Shown here one piece after another: positions 1-6,050 of a stretch of DNA of 10,026 nucleotides. The stretch is from Candidatus Latescibacterota bacterium. Its GTDB lineage: Bacteria > Latescibacterota > UBA2968 > UBA8231. Position 1 is the stretch's first letter, and each line of letters starts with the position of its first letter. The translations under genes were made by a program, and so were the position numbers. Where the stretch lies: assembly GCA_003529325.1 (NCBI GenBank), contig DPVW01000132.1:1493-11518 (forward strand), written 5' to 3'. The notes under the pieces were generated by a model. The model was not told the origin of the DNA. It searched no databases and saw only the letters and a list, made by a program, of their open reading frames with translations.

Positions 1-678
1 CAGATGGGTGATGCTACGGGCATTACGTCGCTGCTAATCGAACCCCGGGTGGCTGATCGTCGCGCCTTTGATGGGCGTCGTGTGTCGGCTCCGCCTGTGA
101 TCGATGGACGCTTGGATGAAACGTCGTGGCCCGCCGCCCGGACAGGAGTCGGTCTGGCGGACAATGCGACGGCTGATTCCCCAAAGGCGGAGACCGCCGT
201 CTTTCTGGCGTGGGACGAGGAGGCTTTGTACATCAGATTGGACTGCGAGGAGCCACTGATGGCGGATGTTCTCGAAGCCGTCAGCGAGCGCGACGGCCCG
301 GTGTGGACGGACAATGCCGTGGAGATCTTTGTTGATGGCGCCAGCACAGGACGTGATTTCCACCAGTTGATCCTGTCCAGTGCTGGCGCACTGCTCGATG
401 GTCGCAAGGTGGATGGTCTCTTTTCCGTCGATTGGGATCTGTCCAGCGAGGACCTGCAATACGGGGTCACACGATACGAGGGTGGCTGGCGAGCCGAATT
501 GCGGTTGACGTGGCGTGGCCTCGACATGGCTACACCGAACGAGGAGAATACGTTCCGCTTCAACATCCCCCGCGATCGCCAGGTCGGCGTCGCCGGGCAG
601 AGCGAGGCGACCGCTCTGGCACCAACCTTCGGCCGATTTCACACACCGGCGCGATTCGCGACGCTGACTCTACGCTGA
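1..678 (+). CDS. CBM9/DOMON-like carbohydrate-binding domain protein (possibly 5'-partial)
   Basis: This is probably a carbohydrate-binding module family 9-like (DOMON-type beta-sandwich) protein. The family signature is visible: VIDGRLDETSWPAA near residue 32, then AVFLAWDEEALYIRLDCEEP, then DNAVEIFVD near residue 103, and a late beta-strand region ending in FATLTLR. CBM9-like domains bind glycan ends or sit on secreted catabolic proteins. No catalytic domain is present, and about 224 aa is the size of one domain with little else. The first ATG is at base 4, but the frame is open to the window edge, so the true start may lie upstream. I see no signal peptide after that ATG. The stop is 30 bp before the amidohydrolase start, so the two are probably co-transcribed. 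The exact ligand cannot be told. Confidence 0.8.
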   Translation, partial: QMGDATGITSLLIEPRVADRRAFDGRRVSAPPVIDGRLDETSWPAARTGVGLADNATADSPKAETAVFLAWDEEALYIRLDCEEPLMADVLEAVSERDGPVWTDNAVEIFVDGASTGRDFHQLILSSAGALLDGRKVDGLFSVDWDLSSEDLQYGVTRYEGGWRAELRLTWRGLDMATPNEENTFRFNIPRDRQVGVAGQSEATALAPTFGRFHTPARFATLTLR

Positions 679-693
679 GGCGACGACCTGACG

Positions 694-700
694 AAAGGAG
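694..700 (+). promoter_or_regulatory. Ribosome binding site AAAGGAG fixing the GTG start at 709
   Basis: AAAGGAG lies 8 nt before GTG 709. This near-perfect Shine-Dalgarno match decides in favour of the GTG start over later in-frame ATGs in the amidohydrolase gene. Confidence 0.75.
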
Positions 701-708
701 CCAAAGAG

Positions 709-1518
709 GTGATCATCGAATGGAACCAGCACATCTTTCATGCGGATACGGAGCGGTTTCCACTGCACGAACGCGCCGTCTATCGGCCGGACATGTCGAG
801 GCGTGGAATGGAGCCATTGGTGGTTTACATGGAACACATGCGCAACGAGGGCATCGACGGCGCCATCCTTGTTCATCCCGAGCCATACGGTGACGATCAT
901 CGACTCGTGCTGGACTGCCTCGAACGGGAGCCGGCGTTGTTCTTCGGCACGAGCCTGTTCTATCCGAAGGACGACGATGCGCCCCAGCGACTGGTCGATC
1001 TGGTTTCCGAGCAGCCGAGAATCATAGCGACCCGATTCCATGCGCATCGCGGCAAAGAACAGTATCTGGACAGTTTTTCCGACAAGAGTGTGCTGGCGTT
1101 GTGGCAGAAGGCGGTGGAACTGGGGCTCATCATCGAATTACACATCGGACCGAACTACGCACTACAGGTGGCGGAGGTGCTGCGTGACCAGCCGGATACC
1201 GTGGTGCTCATCGATCACCTGGCGGAACCACACATGGGGGATGCTACAGAGTTTGCCGAGGTGCTGGATCTGGCGCGTTTCGATAATGTGTACATGAAAC
1301 TGTCGGGCCTCGGTCACTTCAGCAAGGACGAACCCCTGTACGAGAGTGCCAGGCCATTCACGAGGAGAGTGATTGCTGAGTTTGGCCCGCAGCGGTTGGT
1401 GTGGGGGTCGGGTTCACCGGGTATCGTCGATGCCCATATGGAAGCGTATTCGGAGACGGATCGCGCCCTGGTGAAGGGGGGCAATCTGGCGCGGCTACTG
1501 GGGTGGGTGCCTACTTGA
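709..1518 (+). CDS. Amidohydrolase family 2 (COG3618-like) TIM-barrel protein with atypical metal site
   Basis: This is a 269-aa predicted TIM-barrel hydrolase of the amidohydrolase-2 family. Family members hydrolyse lactones or decarboxylate small acids, usually with one divalent metal. Expected strand-end histidines are present: H111/H113 in RFHAHR, H145 in ELHIGPNYA and H170 in VLIDHLAEP. The C-terminal KGGNLARLLG motif is also typical. Two canonical positions differ. The N-terminal D-x-H-x-H appears as E4-W-N6-Q-H8, and the usual GSDxP aspartate is replaced in WGSGSP (residues 232-237, G235). These changes look like a subfamily trait rather than damage, because the frame is intact and the surrounding sequence is well kept. 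The GTG start is supported by a strong ribosome binding site. It lies 30 bp after the CBM9-like gene, so it is probably in the same operon. Substrate unknown. Confidence 0.85.
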   Translation: MIIEWNQHIFHADTERFPLHERAVYRPDMSRRGMEPLVVYMEHMRNEGIDGAILVHPEPYGDDHRLVLDCLEREPALFFGTSLFYPKDDDAPQRLVDLVSEQPRIIATRFHAHRGKEQYLDSFSDKSVLALWQKAVELGLIIELHIGPNYALQVAEVLRDQPDTVVLIDHLAEPHMGDATEFAEVLDLARFDNVYMKLSGLGHFSKDEPLYESARPFTRRVIAEFGPQRLVWGSGSPGIVDAHMEAYSETDRALVKGGNLARLLGWVPT

Positions 1519-1682
1519 GGAGAATGGTTGTCATGACCGACAGCCACAGCATGGTGCTGATGCCCAACTGCCAGCGGAAATTGCGATCGACCTTGGCGTC
1601 GAGGGCGACGAATCTCGCATCGAGGGCGGCGGTCGATCTGGGCGAAGACGTCACGGATGGTCAGTTCACTGGAGTCAGGCAT
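1511..1682 (-). pseudogene. Small coiled-coil plus membrane-helix protein gene with a one-base frameshift
   Basis: This minus-strand mini-gene starts at ATG 1682-1680 with the ribosome binding site AAGGAAAGG just upstream and ends with TAG at 1513-1511. The first 19 codons read MPDSSELTIRDVFAQIDRR. The frame then degenerates into an Arg/Pro-rich string, but skipping one C of the run at 1626-1624 restores LDARFVALDAKVDRNFRWQL and then GISTMLWLSVMTTILLK-stop. The reconstructed 56-aa product has an amphipathic heptad-like helix followed by one C-terminal membrane helix. This is an architecture of short anchored coiled-coil proteins often found beside unrelated genes. The stop overlaps the end of the convergent amidohydrolase gene by 8 bp. 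The frameshift may be a real mutation or a sequencing indel in CCC (one extra base, or two missing). Function unknown. Confidence 0.65.
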
Positions 1683-1685
1683 GTG

Positions 1686-1694
1686 CCTTTCCTT
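1686..1694 (-). promoter_or_regulatory. Ribosome binding site of the small coiled-coil gene
   Basis: On the minus strand AAGGAAAGG sits 3 nt before the ATG at 1682, with its AAGG core at 9-12 nt. It is the main reason to believe that the short frameshifted reading frame is, or was, a real gene. Confidence 0.55.
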
Positions 1695-1704
1695 GCTCGG
1701 GGGG

Positions 1705-1732
1705 AATATACCACTCACCCCATCAGGCACAA
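1705..1732 (-). promoter_or_regulatory. Possible sigma70-type promoter for the small coiled-coil gene
   Basis: On the minus strand TTGTGC (1732-1727) is followed after 16 bp by TATATT (1710-1705), a 5/6 match to the -10 consensus. It would start transcription near 1697, only about 15 nt before the ATG at 1682. The -35 match is weak (3/6). The organism's sigma-factor preferences are unknown, so this is tentative. Confidence 0.35.
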
Positions 1733-1822
1733 AGCGTGCCAGACCGAGTCGCCAGACAGGCAACTCGTCGGGCATTGCACAGATGTTCCCCGTATACCAC
1801 ACGGGTGTGTCCAAACGGTAAC

Positions 1823-1827
1823 AGGAG
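1823..1827 (+). promoter_or_regulatory. Ribosome binding site AGGAG supporting the GTG start at 1838
   Basis: AGGAG ends 10 nt before GTG 1838. It supports the 274-aa form of the PhyH protein over an upstream ATG at 1736. Confidence 0.45.
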
Positions 1828-1837
1828 CAGGACGGAA

Positions 1838-2662
1838 GTGAATGAAATCGAGTTGTACGAATTCGACCGGGTTGGATATATCGTCATCGAGGACATGCTG
1901 TCGGCTGCCCAGGTAGCGTCGCTGGCGACTGGCGTCGATCGTCTTGAAGAGCATGCCGCCGCCCATGTCGACTTGCCGCCGCGCAAGGTGTCACCCTGGG
2001 GCGCCGAGTATCATGCCAACGAAGAACTGGGTTATCACGTGCAGGGCGAACGCGCCGAAGGCAAAACGCTGATCATCGAGGATTTCTGGAATGCGGATCC
2101 CGCCTTCGACGTGCTGGTGGATCACGAGCGGACGATGTCGTACATCCAGGCTCTGGTCGTGTCGCGGCCGACGGTGAACAACTCGGAGATCCGCATTCGT
2201 TACAAGGGCAACGCCAGTGGACACCACGGTGGCATGCGGCCTGAGAATCAGAAATACACGTACGAGTTCCGCAATGGACGGATCGATTGCATGATGGTCC
2301 GCATGATCTACTTCATTCACGACAATGATGCCGATGGTGGCGCATTTACCGTATTGCCAGGGACGCACAAGTCCAACGTCAGCTGTCCTTATGATTCCAA
2401 CCCAGACACCGAGCCGGGAACGATCTCGCTGGAGGTGAAGGCTGGGGACGCGATCCTGTTCACGGAGGCCCTGCGTCACGGCGGTCGTACCAACATCTCC
2501 GACAGGGTGCGCAAGACGCTGCACGTCGGTTATGGTCCGTATTGGTTGCAGTCACAGAATATCGCCACCATGGATGAGCCACCATTCATCACGGAGTCGA
2601 CCCGAAAACGCTGGCGTGCTGAGCAACAGACGCTGTTTCAATCCTGGCCGGTAAAGAGGTAG
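1838..2662 (+). CDS. Phytanoyl-CoA dioxygenase (PhyH) family protein with HxG in place of HxD
   Basis: This is a 274-aa cupin-fold protein of the PhyH family of Fe(II)/2-oxoglutarate oxygenases, which hydroxylate (or in some cases halogenate) small molecules. Family marks are the N-terminal FDRVGYIVIEDMLS, the core motif LPGTHKSN (P174-K178), the distal iron ligand H214 in EALRHGG, and a candidate 2-oxoglutarate-binding arginine, R225, in DRVRKTLH. The proximal motif, usually HxD, appears as G-H129-H130-G131-G132, so the iron-binding aspartate seems absent. I choose GTG 1838 because AGGAG precedes it by 10 nt and conserved sequence starts right after it. An in-frame ATG at 1736 would add 34 non-conserved Arg-rich residues. 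It reads in the same direction as the CBM9-like and amidohydrolase genes but is separated by a 155-bp gap holding the divergent mini-gene's promoter. Substrate not predictable. Confidence 0.85.
   Translation: MNEIELYEFDRVGYIVIEDMLSAAQVASLATGVDRLEEHAAAHVDLPPRKVSPWGAEYHANEELGYHVQGERAEGKTLIIEDFWNADPAFDVLVDHERTMSYIQALVVSRPTVNNSEIRIRYKGNASGHHGGMRPENQKYTYEFRNGRIDCMMVRMIYFIHDNDADGGAFTVLPGTHKSNVSCPYDSNPDTEPGTISLEVKAGDAILFTEALRHGGRTNISDRVRKTLHVGYGPYWLQSQNIATMDEPPFITESTRKRWRAEQQTLFQSWPVKR
2653..2659 (+). promoter_or_regulatory. Ribosome binding site AAAGAGG before GTG 2670, inside the PhyH 3' end
   Basis: AAAGAGG at the very end of the PhyH gene is 10 nt before GTG 2670. It marks the probable original start of the following frameshifted gene and suggests translational coupling to the PhyH gene. 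Confidence 0.4.
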
Positions 2663-2669
2663 ACCTGGC

Positions 2670-2785
2670 GTGCAGGAAGGGGATCTCACAGACGCTGAGA
2701 CGATGCCGCCATCGCGCAGGCGGACAAGACGATCATCTTTGCCCGACAGAATCGTCTGTTGGATGGCGTCCTGTGCAAGATGTAG
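2670..2785 (+). pseudogene. Frameshifted 5' part of the helical protein gene at 2773-3516
   Basis: From GTG 2670 the frame reads MQEGDLTDAE and then becomes Arg-rich. The next frame, from 2699, gives DDAAIAQADKTIIF and then ARQNRLLDGVLCKM before stopping at 2783-2785. From about 2779 a third frame continues as DVETLQIDKIHDLI and runs on to 3516. Each switch is explained by loss of one G after AG (GAGGAC read as GAGAC near 2698; AAGGAT read as AAGAT near 2779). Restoring both gives one continuous reading frame that starts behind a good ribosome binding site 7 bp after the PhyH stop. The gene is therefore either decaying or carries two single-base deletions from sequencing. Confidence 0.5.
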
Positions 2786-3516
2786 AGACACTGCAGATCG
2801 ACAAGATCCACGATCTGATCCCATCCCCACAATCCCCGCCATCGGCGACACCCGTCTTCCGGGGACTCATCGTCGGCGAGGCGCACCGTCTCTTCGATGA
2901 CAATCTTGCACAGGATGAGCGCGTGCCGACGATTCCGGATCGCCAGGCTGTGTTCCATCATCTCACGGCGCGGTTGGACAGTCCGGCAGCACAGCCGGCG
3001 ACATCGCCGGGCGTGACGGTGTGGCAACTCAGTCTCGACCTGATGTCGGAACAGGAAGCCGTGATGGCCGTCGCCCGTCGAGCCCTGGCAGGACATGTGG
3101 AGGCAGGCGGCCAGGACGGTGAAGTGGACGAGACACTCGTTGGCATTATCGAACGAGTGGAGGCGCTGTTAGCGCGAATTCCCGAGTGTTTCCATACGTG
3201 CACCAGTGGCAAGGTGTCGCCCATTCGCAAGGCGATGAGGCAACTGCAGGAAGTACGTCGACGGCATCCGACGTCACCTGAACTGCTCGGTTTCCTGGCG
3301 ATGATCCTGGTTCGACTCGATCGCGCACCCGACTACGAGGAGTTGCTGGAGGAAGCGCGATCTCTCGAAGAGCATGCGATATCGGACATGCTCCGAGGCC
3401 TATATCTCGCGATCCAGCCACAGTCCGCGGCGGAACTTGCGCCACGTCAGCAACCCCTGTACGACACTGAGCAAGACCAACGCGATCCAGAGGCCGTGTT
3501 CCTGCAGACCGAATGA
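2773..3516 (+). CDS. Uncharacterised alpha-helical (possibly TPR-like) protein
   Basis: I do not recognise this protein. Read from GTG 2773 it is 247 aa, with no signal peptide and no membrane segment. The N-terminal 80 residues are Pro-rich and loosely ordered. From about residue 85 it is helical and acidic/basic, with WQLSLDLMSEQEAV, then VGIIERVEALLARIPE, then IRKAMRQLQEVRRRHPTSPE and LLGFLAMILVRLDRAPDYEE. The last two look like antiparallel helix pairs of a TPR-type repeat, a fold used for protein contacts. The first codons probably lie upstream at 2670, in other frames (see the separate entry). The last 39 codons overlap the convergent MATE gene by 117 bp, and the sequence there (QPQSAAELAPRQQPLYDTEQ) looks like antisense of a coding region, so the original C-terminus may end near 3400 or be lost. 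Confidence 0.55.
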   Translation: MQDVETLQIDKIHDLIPSPQSPPSATPVFRGLIVGEAHRLFDDNLAQDERVPTIPDRQAVFHHLTARLDSPAAQPATSPGVTVWQLSLDLMSEQEAVMAVARRALAGHVEAGGQDGEVDETLVGIIERVEALLARIPECFHTCTSGKVSPIRKAMRQLQEVRRRHPTSPELLGFLAMILVRLDRAPDYEELLEEARSLEEHAISDMLRGLYLAIQPQSAAELAPRQQPLYDTEQDQRDPEAVFLQTE

Positions 3517-4746
3517 GAAGGCCAGCACGTAACCCATTGGGAGCCTGACCAGCCACTGGGCGATGATCGTGTAGTACAGTGTCGGTTTCGTATCTCCCGC
3601 CCCGCGCAGGGCGCCTCCGGCGGTGATGCCCAGGCACATGAACGGTTCGGCGAGGGCAACCGCCCACAGATAGATAACGCCGATGGCGATGACTTCAGGG
3701 ACGTCGGTAAAGAGCGCCATGAAGGGGCGTGCCAGCAGCATCACGGGCAGACCACAAAGAATCATCGCCACCACACCGACAAGATTGGCGGATCTGCCGC
3801 GTTGCACGGCTACGTCCTGTTGTTGCGCGCCGAGACTGTTGCCAACGAGGGTTGTTGCGGCGACGCCGAAGGATAGGGACGTACGCCGCAGCAACCGCTC
3901 GATCTGGTTGCCGATAGAATAGGCCGCCACGGCGGCGGTGCCTGCCGTCGTCAGGGCGACGAGTTTGGCGAAGATGAGACTAGAGCCGTTGCGGAACAGG
4001 CCCTGAAGAGCTGACGGGATGCCGATACGCAGAATGCGGCGGGCCAGCTTCGGATCGAGACGATACGAGGTGGACGGCAACAGACACAGACGGAACCGGC
4101 CGGAGTAGAGCAGGAGAAAACCGATGGCGAGGCCGCCGGCGCCACCGATCAGATTGCCGGCGGCGGCGCCGGCTACGCCTGCGGCGGGAAAGCCAAATCG
4201 ACCCAGGACGAGTACATAAGTGGCACCCACTTTGAGGAGGCTAGCGAAGAGGTTGATGTACAGGGGGGTGCGGGCATCTCCGGTGCCATAGAAGCAACTG
4301 CTGAGGGCGTGGTTCAGGCTGAGAACCGTCATGCCGACGAAGAACACGCGCAGATAGTCGGTCCCAAGCTCGACGACGGCGGGGGCCAATGACATGGCTT
4401 CGAGGCAGACGCGGGCGCCGAACCAGCCGATGAGGCTGAGACTGCCCGTGATCAGTGTGACGAGGGTGAAAGTCTGCTTGGCTGTGGCGCTTGCCTCGTG
4501 CAGTCGGCCGCCACCGATGTGTTGGGCAACCATGGCGAAGGCGCCGGTGGTGGCCGAGATCATGACGACGCCAGGGACCATGATGAACAACCGGGCCATG
4601 CCCACGGCGGAGATGGCGTCGGCGCCGAGGCCGCTGACGATGAAGATATCGGCGATGCCCACCAAGGTGTCGATCTGCGACGACAACGCGACAGGCACAG
4701 CAATGGTGAGGATCTGCCGATGGTGTGAGGGATTTGCTGCGGCCAC
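3400..4746 (-). CDS. MATE family multidrug/metabolite efflux transporter
   Basis: This is a 448-aa polytopic inner-membrane antiporter of the MATE family, which exports organic cations, drugs or metabolites using a Na+ or H+ gradient. The length and roughly 12 hydrophobic helices match the family. The N-terminal hallmark is ILTIAVPVALSSQIDTLVG followed by ADIFIVSGLGADAISAVG. The two pseudo-symmetric halves are visible: AQHIGGGR with GTGDARTP (G154-R159) in the first half, GNSLGAQQ with RGAGDTKPT (381-389) in the second. The start is GTG at 4746; I see no clear Shine-Dalgarno before it, so the start could differ by a few codons. It is divergent from the Yip1-family gene (75 bp apart) and its 3' end overlaps the helical protein gene by 117 bp. 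The substrate cannot be inferred. Confidence 0.9.
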   Translation of the reverse strand: MAAANPSHHRQILTIAVPVALSSQIDTLVGIADIFIVSGLGADAISAVGMARLFIMVPGVVMISATTGAFAMVAQHIGGGRLHEASATAKQTFTLVTLITGSLSLIGWFGARVCLEAMSLAPAVVELGTDYLRVFFVGMTVLSLNHALSSCFYGTGDARTPLYINLFASLLKVGATYVLVLGRFGFPAAGVAGAAAGNLIGGAGGLAIGFLLLYSGRFRLCLLPSTSYRLDPKLARRILRIGIPSALQGLFRNGSSLIFAKLVALTTAGTAAVAAYSIGNQIERLLRRTSLSFGVAATTLVGNSLGAQQQDVAVQRGRSANLVGVVAMILCGLPVMLLARPFMALFTDVPEVIAIGVIYLWAVALAEPFMCLGITAGGALRGAGDTKPTLYYTIIAQWLVRLPMGYVLAFSFGLQEHGLWIALVLLSVVQGLLTWRKFRRGLWLDREI

Positions 4747-4821
4747 GAGATCAACGAAGGGCTGTTGCCAGATCCTGTCCAGTCTTTGCCCAGGCCGTCC
4801 ACCCCACCTAGATTACGCACC

Positions 4822-5571
4822 ATGACCGAACCCAGAGGACTGACATCTGTCGAACAGATTGGCCTGGCGGAGCGTATGCTGCGCGTCTTCCATGCGCCAC
4901 GACGCACCTTCGAAGCCATCGCCGGTGGTGGCAGTTTTCCCGACTGGGTGGCTCCGGTGGCCCTCGTCGTCCTCTTCTGGGCGGCGCACAATCTGGCGGT
5001 GATGTCCATCGTGGCGCCAGAGATCCCAGCGACGATGGAAGGCTGGGAGCAGTTCACCGAAGAGCAGCGTCAGTCGGCAACCGAAGGGCTGAAAGTATGG
5101 CGCAGCCATGGCTGGATCAGCTTTCCCCTGGTGAATTCGTTTTCCAGCCTGGCCCTGGTGGGGCTGGTGCTGCTCGGCCTCTGTCGCTGGGTGTTGCGCG
5201 TCCAGGTAACCCTCAGCCAGATGCTGACGGTGAAGGCCTACGCGTCGCTGGTGACGATTCCCCAATGGATCCTGCTGACACCCCTGGTGCGCACCGGTGA
5301 TGCCGGCGCCTCGCCCTTGAGTTTCACACCGGGCGCCCTGATGGCGGACCCTTTCGCTTCTCCCCTGGGACGGTTTCTCAGCAGTCTCAATCTCTTTGAT
5401 CTATGGGAGGTAGGGGTCATCGGTGTCGGCCTGTCGGTCATGACCGCTCTAACAACACGACGCACGACGGGGATCCTTCTCGTTTTGTGGCTGGCGTGGA
5501 TCGTTATGCAAATGCTCGCGCCCTCCAGCACAGAGCAGGTGCCACCGGTCTCGTACGTTCCGAGCGACTGA
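4822..5571 (+). CDS. Yip1-family integral membrane protein
   Basis: This 249-aa protein resembles the bacterial branch of the Yip1 domain family (multi-pass membrane proteins of unknown function in bacteria; the eukaryotic relatives act in vesicle traffic). Family-like traits are a short soluble N-terminus ending in the motif APRRTFEAIAGG (25-36), followed by about five hydrophobic helices. The first helix begins at W42 (WVAPVALVVLFWAA); later ones include SSLALVGLVLLGLCRWVL, VGVIGVGLSVMTAL and ILLVLWLAWIVMQML. I chose ATG 4822 because it starts just before the conserved region; an in-frame TTG at 4765 would add 19 Pro-rich residues. No ribosome binding site is evident before the ATG. The gene is divergent from the MATE exporter and ends just before a histidine-kinase fragment. 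Role unknown. Confidence 0.72.
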   Translation: MTEPRGLTSVEQIGLAERMLRVFHAPRRTFEAIAGGGSFPDWVAPVALVVLFWAAHNLAVMSIVAPEIPATMEGWEQFTEEQRQSATEGLKVWRSHGWISFPLVNSFSSLALVGLVLLGLCRWVLRVQVTLSQMLTVKAYASLVTIPQWILLTPLVRTGDAGASPLSFTPGALMADPFASPLGRFLSSLNLFDLWEVGVIGVGLSVMTALTTRRTTGILLVLWLAWIVMQMLAPSSTEQVPPVSYVPSD

Positions 5572-5599
5572 CGATCAATACATCGACGGCGAAAGCGTA

Positions 5600-5953
5600 T
5601 TGTGTTACCCGGATCGACTGAACCAGGTGTTTCTCAACGTTCTCAACAATGCCAAGCAGGCGATCGACGGTATGGGGACCATTACGATACGCACGAAGGA
5701 AGTCGAGGGGAATGTGCACGTCGCCATTACCGACAGCGGATCTGGAATCCCGGAGGAATTGTTAACCCGTATCTTCGATCCAGGATATACAACGAAGGGT
5801 GTCGGTGACGGTACCGGCCTCGGTCTGTCGATCTGCTTTCATATCATGGAGGATCCCGGTGGCCATATCGAGGTGGATAGCGAAATGGGCCGTGGCACGA
5901 CCTTCACCATCGTCGTGCCCACCGAACCGGCAGAGCTAGCCGAGAGGAACTGA
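5600..5953 (+). CDS. Histidine kinase ATPase (HATPase_c) domain fragment, 5'-truncated
   Basis: The reading frame encodes the C-terminal ATP-binding part of a two-component sensor kinase. All boxes are present: N-box LNQVFLNVLNNAKQA (7-21 from TTG 5600), G1 DSGSGIP (45-51), F-box region IFDPGYTTKG (58-67) and G2 DGTGLGLS (70-77), then GGHIEV and GRGTTFTIVVP. Kinase-like sequence already begins before the TTG, around 5582 (IDGESVLCYPDRLNQ). The dimerisation/phospho-histidine domain and any sensor domain are missing. Upstream the same frame overlaps the end of the Yip1 gene and is meaningless. No ribosome binding site is seen. The likeliest reading is a remnant left by a deletion that joined it to the Yip1 gene; a free-standing GHKL ATPase is possible but would lack the first strands of the fold. 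One oddity is PGG where HGG is usual (residues 86-88). Confidence 0.75.
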   Translation: MCYPDRLNQVFLNVLNNAKQAIDGMGTITIRTKEVEGNVHVAITDSGSGIPEELLTRIFDPGYTTKGVGDGTGLGLSICFHIMEDPGGHIEVDSEMGRGTTFTIVVPTEPAELAERN

Positions 5954-6050
5954 AACAGCAACGGCACAGCTCCCCAGCCGGTGTCGTGCGGCCCCCCACA
6001 GCCGCCTTGTATCTACACACTCCCCGCCGTCCTCCCCAAGAGAGCCGGCG

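Larger units (their letters stand above)
1683..1837. other. Intergenic region between the divergent mini-gene and PhyH gene, with a repeated TATACCAC
   Basis: The octamer TATACCAC occurs twice in the same orientation, at 1707-1714 and 1793-1800. The second copy runs into a small inverted repeat, CACAC-GG-GTGTG (1798-1809). A further inverted pair, GGCAC/GTGCC, lies at 1726-1740. These could be regulator-binding sites or chance. I see no clear promoter for the PhyH gene. Confidence 0.25.

Noticed and set aside
1736..1837. An in-frame ATG at 1736 would extend the PhyH protein by 34 residues.
   Set aside because: The extension has no family similarity, covers an intergenic region, and the GTG at 1838 has a ribosome binding site and abuts the conserved start.
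4141..4200. GC-rich repetitive run (gccggcggcggcgccggc) that could fold as a hairpin.
   Set aside because: It encodes a Gly/Ala-rich helix of the MATE protein and is explained by codon composition.
4394..4825. A plus-strand frame of 143 codons across the MATE start.
   Set aside because: It is antisense to clear MATE membrane helices and has the composition of a shadow frame.
5954..6050. The 97-bp gap between the kinase remnant and the nuclease-like gene, checked for a terminator, small RNA or small ORF.
   Set aside because: I see only C-rich sequence without a convincing stem, promoter or ribosome binding site.
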